Positions 6,084 through 12,252 of a stretch of DNA of 12,252 nt are shown piece by piece. The stretch's first letter is position 1, and every line of letters starts with the position of its first letter. The stretch is from assembly GCA_021851985.1 (NCBI GenBank), contig JAJZOS010000016.1, positions 1-12,252 on the forward strand. Reading direction: 5' to 3'. Both the position numbers and the translations under genes were made by a program. A model generated the notes under the pieces. The model did no database searches, was not told the origin of the DNA, and worked only from the letters and a program-made list of their open reading frames with translations. The stretch comes from Microcaldota archaeon. GTDB lineage: Archaea > Micrarchaeota > Micrarchaeia > Micrarchaeales > CABMGC01.

Positions 6084-6689
6084 ATGGCTGTTAAAAAGAT
6101 TAAGGTGGCCTTGGACGTGGATTACACCATAGCAAACATAATCGAACCGATGCTGGAATTGCACAACAAAGTAAATCAAACGAATTTCAATGAAGAAGAC
6201 ATCAATTCGTGGTCCTGGTCTGAATCGTTGGGAATAAGCGAGGAAAATGCGAACAAGCTATATGTAAATGCTTGGATAGATATGTCCAACAAGATAAATT
6301 TCATGGCAGACACGAAGCTCCTTTTGGAGCTTGAAAAGTATTATGACATAGAAATAGTGACCAACAGGGGCAATCATCTCGAAAATGAAAAAACTGTTGA
6401 GCCTCTGAAAAGATGGCTTAAGAAGCATGGACTTGGTGGATTTAAGCTCATAATAAACGATGTGGATAGGGATAAATCAACACTGGATTACGATATTTAC
6501 ATTGACGATTCGCCGGCTTTAGCGGAAAGCATTTCAAAAATGAAAAACAAGACACTCTTTCTTATAAACGCCACATATAACAGACATGTAAAGGATTCTG
6601 AGAATATAATAAGAGTTGCAGATGTCAATGAGTCACTGTCAAGACTGATAAATATTGCGAACTCTAAATCAGCACTTAAGTATGAATGA
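6084..6689 (+). CDS. HAD-superfamily 5'(3')-deoxyribonucleotidase-like protein, copy 2
   Basis: A 201-residue paralogue of the preceding gene and probably a nucleotide monophosphate phosphatase. Motif I is ALDVDYTIAN with Asp11 and Asp13; Tyr replaces the usual Gly of DxDGT. Motif II is EIVTNRG (Thr93/Asn94), motif III Lys131 in DRDKS, and motif IV DIYIDDSP with Asp141/Asp142. The two proteins align over nearly their whole length, with shared blocks LDYDLYIDDSP/LDYDIYIDDSP, NR.V...NIIRV and VNE.L..LI. The chosen ATG leaves a 7-base gap after copy 1 and has AGTGA at good spacing. Starts at 6057 or 6069 would add 9 or 5 residues and overlap copy 1. The C-terminal end overlaps the convergent trpS by 21 bases. 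Divergence in the cap and motif I suggests a different substrate from copy 1, which is inference. Confidence 0.82.
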   Translation: MAVKKIKVALDVDYTIANIIEPMLELHNKVNQTNFNEEDINSWSWSESLGISEENANKLYVNAWIDMSNKINFMADTKLLLELEKYYDIEIVTNRGNHLENEKTVEPLKRWLKKHGLGGFKLIINDVDRDKSTLDYDIYIDDSPALAESISKMKNKTLFLINATYNRHVKDSENIIRVADVNESLSRLINIANSKSALKYE

Positions 6690-7793
6690 ATCGAGCTTAT
6701 TCCTTATCCTTTCCTTGTTTTTCCTGTGGTTTTCAAGAAACCCGTTTATTTTTGCTGCAAGATCTTTTTTATGCTCGCCTGCAAGAAGTGTCCCTTTCCT
6801 CTCTCCTTCGAATATCTCTTTTAGTTTCTTGTCGTCAGGCTCAAAGAGGTACTTGTTGTATTGGCATACTGCACATTTGTCCGGATCCCCCCCGAGCTTC
6901 TTCTGAAGCTCTGCTGTTGATTGCTGCCCGGTTATAGCCTGGTTTACCTTCTTTTGAACAACGTCGGGGCTGTCATCAAGATATATGGTATTTTGAGGAT
7001 CGCTTGATGACATCTTTGGCCCTCCTTTCAATGAAGGCAGGAATGTTGAATGCATAATGGCAGGCTTGTAATATCCTAGTTTATCTATCGCGTTTCTTGC
7101 CACCCTGAAATGCACGTCCTGATCTATCCCCAAAGGGATCAGGCAGGGCACATTCTCGCCTTCCTCGATTGATTTTAGGAAAGCAGGAACGGCCTGCATG
7201 CTTGTATAGAATATCATGCCAATATTTGAGTCGCTAGAGAATCCGAATGCGTCCTTGATTATTGAAAATGTTATGTGCTTCGATACCCTTACTGCCTGTT
7301 TATACAGAATTGTAGCGTATTCAGTATTCAAAAATATCTTTGTCTTGCCCGGAGTGAAGCCCAATGCTGCTATGTTCAACGCATCTTCATATGCAAGGCT
7401 GTGAGTACGTTCAAGAGTGAGATCTGGATCCTTCTTAACGAGAAACTTTTCCTCGTCTGGTATCTGTATGTACACTTCTGCGCCGAACTTTTCCTGCAGC
7501 CACTGGGACATTATGAATGGTATCAGATGCGCTATAGTCATTCCTCCAGAAGGAGCTATCCCAGTATACACATAGAACTTCTTACCTTTCTCATACTGGT
7601 CAAGAAGCCATTCCATGTCCCTGTGCGCAAAGTATATGCCCCTCCTTATCATGAAATGCAGGTCTCCTGCATCCTCTTGTATCCTTGCCTTGAGCTTTTC
7701 GTCTATGTAGCTTATTCCAAACCTTTTTACAGTATCACTGTAGTCTACCTTGCCTTCAACTGAATACGCGTTTATCTCGTAGCCTTCTCCCAT
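6669..7793 (-). CDS. trpS: Tryptophanyl-tRNA synthetase, archaeal/eukaryotic type
   Basis: Class I synthetase that charges tRNA-Trp in the cytoplasm; 374 residues. It matches the archaeal/eukaryotic branch: FMIRRGIYFAHRDM (47-60) corresponds to FLRRGIFFSHRDM of the human enzyme, followed by YVYTGIAPSGGMTIAHLIPF (74-93), VYIQIPDEEKFL (107-118), FGFSSDSNIG (183-192), CLIPLGIDQDVHFR (217-230), HSTFLPSLKGGPKMSSSDP (248-266) with the KMSKS-type loop KMSSS, and a C-terminal helical anticodon-binding part with a CxxC (CAVC, 307-310). The HIGH signature is divergent: the first His is Thr and the Gly is Ala (TIAH, 86-89). The start at 7793 has GGT a few bases upstream and a TATA-like box about 38 bases upstream. 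Its 3' end runs into the end of the second HAD gene on the other strand. Confidence 0.97.
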   Translation of the reverse strand: MGEGYEINAYSVEGKVDYSDTVKRFGISYIDEKLKARIQEDAGDLHFMIRRGIYFAHRDMEWLLDQYEKGKKFYVYTGIAPSGGMTIAHLIPFIMSQWLQEKFGAEVYIQIPDEEKFLVKKDPDLTLERTHSLAYEDALNIAALGFTPGKTKIFLNTEYATILYKQAVRVSKHITFSIIKDAFGFSSDSNIGMIFYTSMQAVPAFLKSIEEGENVPCLIPLGIDQDVHFRVARNAIDKLGYYKPAIMHSTFLPSLKGGPKMSSSDPQNTIYLDDSPDVVQKKVNQAITGQQSTAELQKKLGGDPDKCAVCQYNKYLFEPDDKKLKEIFEGERKGTLLAGEHKKDLAAKINGFLENHRKNKERIRNKLDSFILKC

Positions 7794-7825
7794 GTTTACC
7801 AGACATATAAAATTTACATGTGTCC

Positions 7826-7836
7826 TTATAAATATA
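7826..7836 (-). promoter_or_regulatory. TATA-like element of the trpS promoter
   Basis: On the minus strand the sequence reads TATATTTATAA, centred about 38 bases upstream of the trpS ATG at 7793. This predicts a leader of about 11 nt carrying GGT just before the start. It is assigned by composition and spacing. Confidence 0.5.
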
Positions 7837-7874
7837 GCAACTATTGCAATTGATTTGGAGGATTGGCAGAATAG

Positions 7875-7884
7875 TTTATAAATA
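7875..7884. promoter_or_regulatory. Second TATA-like element between trpS and the surface-protein gene
   Basis: TTTATAAATA is symmetric enough to act on either strand. On the minus strand it would give trpS a longer leader of about 55-60 nt. On the plus strand it would drive an antisense transcript into the 3' end of the surface-protein gene, since no plus-strand reading frame follows. I see nothing else in 7794-7928: no tRNA-like fold and no reading frame longer than a few codons. Confidence 0.25.
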
Positions 7885-7928
7885 GATGTTAGCTGTCCAT
7901 GACTGATTTATTCTGCAGTTTTACAGTA

Positions 7929-10900
7929 CTAAAAGCGTCTGTGAAACAGCCACCATATAATTATGTTCCTTAAGATGCCTATTTGGTCTCCGGGACGCTT
8001 GATTGGATATATAGGATATATGATGGGCCAGTGGAAAGGCAGCGGAACGGGAAATACAGTAGTCGTGGATACATAAGTGGTAGGCAAATTGGTTTGGAAT
8101 GATACATTAAAGTATGAATGTTTTGATCCGGAATCGGTTACAATTATATTCGCATGATACTCTTCGTTTGTTCTTGGGAGGATTATGTTTATGGTATTTG
8201 AAGTAGTATCGACATTTGCATATGAGACATTGTATATTATTTTGTTTCCTTGTGAGCCGTTGAACACATTATAATCGTATGTATACGGAGGTATTCCTCC
8301 TGACACGTCTGTGGTAAGTTCAAGGCTGAAATTCGAGAGGGACTGTTGATTTACTGAAGCAGTATTTATCTTGAGTTCAGGATATACTGAAAGTATGGCG
8401 TATGTTGAATAAGCGTGAACACCTGATGAGTCTGTTGCTTCAACTGAATATAAGTTTGTAACACCGGAACTCCCCACATTGCTCCCCGGTATCGTAATGG
8501 TATTCGAATCGCTTCCAGGAATCTTTATGATGGGATCTGAAGGATTTGCGTAATTGGCTGTAACATTATACCATTGATATTCATACGGTCCTACTCCGCC
8601 TAAAGCGGATGCAGTAAGTGTCTGGATCTGAGAACTATATATTGAGGAATGAATTGGATATATGTTTACTTTTAGAGGTAGCGTCATATTTTTTGGAGTT
8701 GAATTTGGAGGGAATGAGAAATTAAGGAATATGAACCTTGGCCTATATACTGACGCGTTGTTGCCTCCTCCGTTTACGCTGTATGAAAGCACTATCGAAT
8801 TCCCGCTGCTCAGTTCGGGATGCACCAAGGGTTCGTACGTGAATATGCCGTAGCTATTAGGATATTCGTTCTGTTCTGGAGTGGAGTATATCACTTTGCC
8901 GTCAATGAACGGACCGGAAGGACTGCATGATGAATACATGTATATCTTGTTGCTCAGGTACGGGAACAGACCGAAGAGCAGGTATCTGTTGCGGAATTTG
9001 ATTACAGATGCGCTGCTTCCAAGGAAAGGGCCTATAACAGCCAAGTTACTTGGATTTGTCGACCAAGAACTTCCATTGAAGTATTGCATAGGGCTAAGTA
9101 GGTTTGTACCGCTGACCCTTTCAACGAACACGTATGCATGCTGCACTCCGTAGATATATGTGTAATTGCGGTCCTTGAGAGCCCAGCTCATCGATGTGTT
9201 TGCAACAAGATTTGCAGGTGTTATATTCTTCACTGTCAGGTTTTGGGAAAAGAACGATGCAATTGCTTGTCCTGAAGTTGATCCATTAGTGAATTCCTGA
9301 GGAGCTATTACCTGAAGTATGTTTCCATCAAGGTTCGGGGCACCCATCCAGAAGTACGAATTAGGCTGCGAAGGGCTTATCATTCCCTGCCCCCCGTTGC
9401 TTCTGTTGTAAAGTGTGGCCACAAGCTTCCCGCTCTGTTCCAGCACGAATGAGTTGTGTATGAACTGCCATGGAGTGCGCGTGCCGTTTATTACTCTCCC
9501 AGTTCCAGTGTCGCCGAATATCCAGACATCTGTGCCGTTAGGCAGAAGCACCGAATACGCGCCGTCGCCTCCGGACCAATTGCCCCCTACATTGGAATCT
9601 CCGTATTGGTCAAAAAGATTTCCAAGCGCAACGTCCTGAGTGACCGTAAGGTTTGCATTTCCAAGGGTGCAGTTTGAGGAGTAATTTGCTGTCTGGGGAT
9701 GCAGTGCGAAATTTGCGATTTCAAACGCACCTGAAGCAGGAAGTTTCACGTTTAAGTTGCCGTAAAAGCATGGTGCAGTTCCTTTAGAACCATATAAGCC
9801 GCTGAGAACAGGCACATTATATTCTCCAGAGCTTTCGGCGCACAGAAACTGCAGACTCGCATTTTCGCTGTAGTTGACTTGCACAAATCCGCCATTGCTT
9901 CCGCCTGCGCACACGATTTTGCCATTGACATCTGCACATAATGCGTCTCCGTTCGAAGCGCATGCGGACTGCGGATTGCACTGCAATGTCAATGTATGCG
10001 GCTTTGACAGTATCACGTTTGTTGCATTGGCTGAAATGAAAAGCTTTGCAAAACTGCCGGAAGAATCTGTAACATTAAGCACATACTGCACATACTGGTT
10101 TTGCTCATTTGAAATGTTAATTGTGCACGTATTCATACTGCATGATGAGATTCCAGGCCCAGACCAATTATAACCATAAATGTTTTTGGAAGGAATGGCT
10201 GTTGTGTTGTACAGGTATTCATTAAGGAAATTTGACATTAGCTGCATTAACTGCGGGGTTGACGGATTTTCTGGCAGAGTACCAACATGCAGCATTTCAT
10301 GTTCCGCGTTTGAGACCATTATGAGCTCTGAATCCGTGTTGTTGAACTCCTGAAGCTTGTTATACAACATAATAGATGCCTCAGGATAAGCTATCGTATC
10401 ATTAAAGCCTTGTATTATCATTATTGGAGGTTCGTTGCGCCTTACATAATTTATTGGGCTTGCATTATATTCTAGAGAAGTATTATTTCCAAATATGTTT
10501 TTAACTACAGAACCCCATATAAATCCAGCTATATACGTGGAATTAATTACAGACGGACCAAACATGTCTATTATTGCATCTGGCCTGCTTGAATAGTTTA
10601 GAAACTGACCGGTTTCCCATCCAGTTGAGCTGTTTGTCATACCTAAAAGGAGAGATATTAATCCTCCTCCGCTATCGCCCCATGCAATTATCTTGTTGGG
10701 GTCAAGATGGTATTTGACTGCGTTCGCCCTGAGGAAGCGTATTGCGCATTCCGATTCTTCAATCTGCAGCGGCCACCCTTTGCCTTGTGAGACATTCGCA
10801 TCGGTGTAATTCACTGCTGCAACTGCATATCCCTTTGATATCAGATACGCAAATGTTGAATTGACAAATGAAGAAGTAAGTGGAGACTTTGTACCGGCTC

Positions 10901-12252
10901 TATTTAGTAGAATTTCTGCCTTGCTGTTTGATGTTACTGCAGAATGGAAATAGACGGCTACAGGGAGAGGAGCTGCAGTGGCATTATTAGGATAATATAT
11001 TGTCATGTTTTCCGAGAACCCATTTATTGTGCAATAGGTCACATTATAAACATTGTGGAGAAGGCTGAATCCAGGATACCCTCCAGATACATTTGCAGCT
11101 ATTTTTATCTCGTTTCCAAACCCTGTTTTTGATATATTAAATGCGGTTTGTATAGAGATTGGAGGGAACACCACAACAGTATGTGTTGAGCTTGCAGAAT
11201 GGCCCACAGAATCAATTACAGTCACATTGTATGTTTCATACGTCTGATTTTGCACGAAAGGCGCAGCAATTTCGCATGTTGAGCTGTGGCATGAATACGT
11301 GCCTGGCCCTACCCACATGTACGACAATGGCTTTGTTCCACCGACTACATTGGCTGACAGAACAATTGTTTGACCAGAGTCAACAATGCTCCTGCTTACC
11401 TGCAATTTGACGCCAATGGTTGAATTTAGATTAAAGTACCTGTTGAGGAAGTTTATCGCAAGCTGTGCTCTTTGAGCAGAAGTCGGATTTTGCGGTCCTA
11501 ATGATACCGGGGCAAATTCGTGCTGAGCATTTGAGACGAGTATCAGCTCTGCATTTGAATTATTGTAAAGTTCAAGCTGATTGTAAAATAGGGTTGCCTG
11601 CTGTGGGGATAAAAGAGTGTCATTTAAGCCCTGCATCAGCAGTATCGGAGGCTCATTGCCTCTTACATATATTATGGCGCTCGCATTGTATCCTAATGCA
11701 ATGTTATTTCCAAACGCCAGGCTGGATGAAGCGTTATAAATCGGCAGAGCTATATATGATTTATTTATAATCTGCGGGCCAAAAAGATCTATGACTGCGT
11801 TTGCCCTGCTGGAATAATTTAGATATTGCCCTACATCCCAGCCTGCAGATTTGTTTGCAACAGCAAGCAGGGCAGCAAGACCGCCTCCTGCGCTGTCTCC
11901 TGTAGCGACTATCTTATTTGGATCTATATTGTATTTTGCGGCGTTTGCCCTGAGGAAGCGTATTGCGCATTTTGCATCTTCTATCTGCACAGGCCAAAAC
12001 GTGCTTGCAGTTCCATTCCCATCAATATAATTTATTGAGACCAGAGTATAGTTATTCTCTAGGAGTTGTGATGACATTAGAGCGATATTATTTAATACTG
12101 CCCTCTTTGTGCCAAAAACAAAGCCGCCGCCGTGCATGTACATCACAACAGGGAATGGCCCTTTCCTAGTTGTGTTGGGATAATAAATGTCAAGGTTTTC
12201 GGTATAATTGTTTATAGTGCAGTATGAAATATTGTCAATCTGCTTTCCGATG
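7929..12252 (-). CDS. Giant multidomain surface protein with two esterase modules, Ig/PKD-like domains and a beta-propeller (N-terminus outside window)
   Basis: The frame stays open to the window edge, so at least 1440 residues precede the TAG at 7929-7931; a signal peptide should lie outside. In protein order: esterase module 1 (about 12252-11430) with HGGG (12123-12134), GDSAGGG (Ser codon 11892-11894), Asp in QGLNDT (11619-11621) and His in NAQHEF (11520-11522); Ig/PKD-like domain A (about 11410-11165); the first part of Ig-like domain B (about 11160-11060); esterase module 2 (about 11055-10190) with GDSGGG (Ser 10671-10673), Asp in QGFNDT (10398-10400) and His in NAEHEM (10299-10301); the rest of domain B (about 10185-10010); a small Cys-rich part (about 9995-9660); a probable five-bladed propeller (about 9660-8690) whose WSGGDGAYSVLLPNG and WIFGDTG resemble DUF5005/DUF4185 proteins; two PKD-like domains (about 8680-8070); and a Pro/aromatic tail ending IIIWWLFHRRF. 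Dense N-glycosylation sequons fit an exported surface protein. It probably hydrolyses extracellular ester substrates, polymers or glycans, which is inference. The first ATG or GTG inside the window is not the true start. Confidence 0.88.
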   Translation of the reverse strand, partial: IGKQIDNISYCTINNYTENLDIYYPNTTRKGPFPVVMYMHGGGFVFGTKRAVLNNIALMSSQLLENNYTLVSINYIDGNGTASTFWPVQIEDAKCAIRFLRANAAKYNIDPNKIVATGDSAGGGLAALLAVANKSAGWDVGQYLNYSSRANAVIDLFGPQIINKSYIALPIYNASSSLAFGNNIALGYNASAIIYVRGNEPPILLMQGLNDTLLSPQQATLFYNQLELYNNSNAELILVSNAQHEFAPVSLGPQNPTSAQRAQLAINFLNRYFNLNSTIGVKLQVSRSIVDSGQTIVLSANVVGGTKPLSYMWVGPGTYSCHSSTCEIAAPFVQNQTYETYNVTVIDSVGHSASSTHTVVVFPPISIQTAFNISKTGFGNEIKIAANVSGGYPGFSLLHNVYNVTYCTINGFSENMTIYYPNNATAAPLPVAVYFHSAVTSNSKAEILLNRAGTKSPLTSSFVNSTFAYLISKGYAVAAVNYTDANVSQGKGWPLQIEESECAIRFLRANAVKYHLDPNKIIAWGDSGGGLISLLLGMTNSSTGWETGQFLNYSSRPDAIIDMFGPSVINSTYIAGFIWGSVVKNIFGNNTSLEYNASPINYVRRNEPPIMIIQGFNDTIAYPEASIMLYNKLQEFNNTDSELIMVSNAEHEMLHVGTLPENPSTPQLMQLMSNFLNEYLYNTTAIPSKNIYGYNWSGPGISSCSMNTCTINISNEQNQYVQYVLNVTDSSGSFAKLFISANATNVILSKPHTLTLQCNPQSACASNGDALCADVNGKIVCAGGSNGGFVQVNYSENASLQFLCAESSGEYNVPVLSGLYGSKGTAPCFYGNLNVKLPASGAFEIANFALHPQTANYSSNCTLGNANLTVTQDVALGNLFDQYGDSNVGGNWSGGDGAYSVLLPNGTDVWIFGDTGTGRVINGTRTPWQFIHNSFVLEQSGKLVATLYNRSNGGQGMISPSQPNSYFWMGAPNLDGNILQVIAPQEFTNGSTSGQAIASFFSQNLTVKNITPANLVANTSMSWALKDRNYTYIYGVQHAYVFVERVSGTNLLSPMQYFNGSSWSTNPSNLAVIGPFLGSSASVIKFRNRYLLFGLFPYLSNKIYMYSSCSPSGPFIDGKVIYSTPEQNEYPNSYGIFTYEPLVHPELSSGNSIVLSYSVNGGGNNASVYRPRFIFLNFSFPPNSTPKNMTLPLKVNIYPIHSSIYSSQIQTLTASALGGVGPYEYQWYNVTANYANPSDPIIKIPGSDSNTITIPGSNVGSSGVTNLYSVEATDSSGVHAYSTYAILSVYPELKINTASVNQQSLSNFSLELTTDVSGGIPPYTYDYNVFNGSQGNKIIYNVSYANVDTTSNTINIILPRTNEEYHANIIVTDSGSKHSYFNVSFQTNLPTTYVSTTTVFPVPLPFHWPIIYPIYPIKRPGDQIGILRNIIIWWLFHRRF
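10190..11055 (-). repeat. Esterase module copy 2 of an internal tandem duplication, nested in an Ig-like domain
   Basis: Second alpha/beta-hydrolase module of about 290 residues. The catalytic Ser, Asp and His are kept, but HGGG at the oxyanion position is HSAV (about 10935-10946). Its ends coincide with a break in an Ig-like domain: VSGGYPGFS lies just before the module and YGYNWSGPG just after. The 25-base stretch shared with copy 1 is at 10726-10750. Confidence 0.75.
11430..12252 (-). repeat. Esterase module copy 1 of an internal tandem duplication
   Basis: Alpha/beta-hydrolase module with SYCTINNYTENLDIYYPN near its visible N-terminus and NFLNRYF at its end. It parallels copy 2 (about 10190-11055), which has TYCTINGFSENMTIYYPN and NFLNEYL at the same places. 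Both share the CAIRFLRANA helix, the GDS(A/G)GGG nucleophile elbow, an NDT aspartate and an HE histidine. The copies have diverged overall but share a 25-base identical stretch (11947-11971). Confidence 0.8.

Noticed and set aside
6057..6689. ATG 6057 as the start of HAD copy 2
   Set aside because: It adds a non-conserved MKLQMNSEF extension overlapping copy 1 and lacks a ribosome binding site; AGTGA is at good spacing before ATG 6084. Not fully excluded.
7275..7763. A 162-codon plus-strand frame opposite trpS
   Set aside because: Antisense to conserved TrpRS blocks, Cys/Tyr/Leu-rich, with no ribosome binding site or family resemblance.
7794..7928. Possible small RNA or tRNA gene between trpS and the surface-protein gene
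   Set aside because: No cloverleaf, no convincing box C/D pair and no strong hairpin could be found by eye; only TATA-like elements and short inverted repeats (such as TTTTA/TAAAA around 7919-7934) are visible.
7929..12146. Taking GTG at 12144-12146 as the true start of the surface protein
   Set aside because: The frame stays open to the window edge and the upstream residues (SYCTINNYTENLDIYYPN) align with the start of esterase module 2, so the gene continues outside.

Overview
This window looks like a compact archaeal chromosome segment, most plausibly from a DPANN-type lineage; Micrarchaeota is my guess, on context only. The archaeal signs are an eL41 ribosomal protein, separate Kae1 and Bud32 subunits of the KEOPS tRNA-modification complex, an archaeal/eukaryotic-type TrpRS, an archaeal-type S-adenosylhomocysteine hydrolase, TATA boxes about 26-40 bases upstream of start codons, GGTGA-type ribosome binding sites, TTG starts and sequon-rich secreted proteins. 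Eight complete genes and two genes cut by the window edges fill almost everything. The longest non-coding stretch is about 135 bases.

Layout. 3-167 (+): C-terminal end of an unidentified protein with a glutamine-rich tail. 177-2375 (-): a two-gene unit, a membrane-anchored secreted protein followed by cysteinyl-tRNA synthetase. 2376-2444: short divergent promoter built on one palindromic TATA element. 2445-3825 (+): a very small eL41 gene (37 codons, TTG start) followed by S-adenosylhomocysteine hydrolase (TTG start). 3832-5402 (-): kae1 then bud32, joined by a TAATG stop/start overlap. 5403-5464: a second short divergent promoter. 5465-6689 (+): a tandem pair of HAD-superfamily 5'(3')-deoxyribonucleotidase-like proteins. 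6669-7793 (-): tryptophanyl-tRNA synthetase, whose 3' end overlaps the second HAD gene tail-to-tail by 21 bases. 7929-12252 (-): the last 1440 residues of a very large surface protein whose N-terminus lies beyond the window.

Functionally, most of the window is translation and core metabolism: two aminoacyl-tRNA synthetases, the t6A modification pair, a ribosomal protein, SAH recycling after methylation, and nucleotide clean-up or salvage. The two secreted proteins are the accessory part. The large one carries two alpha/beta-hydrolase (esterase-like) modules, Ig/PKD-like domains, a probable beta-propeller resembling DUF5005/DUF4185 families, two more Ig/PKD-like domains and an unusual proline/aromatic tail. 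The most interesting structural observation is that its second esterase module appears to sit inside one of the Ig-like domains, splitting it into two parts that align with the two parts of the intact neighbouring Ig-like domain. This second module has also lost the HGGG oxyanion motif while keeping Ser, Asp and His. I see no CRISPR array, insertion sequence, rRNA or tRNA gene.
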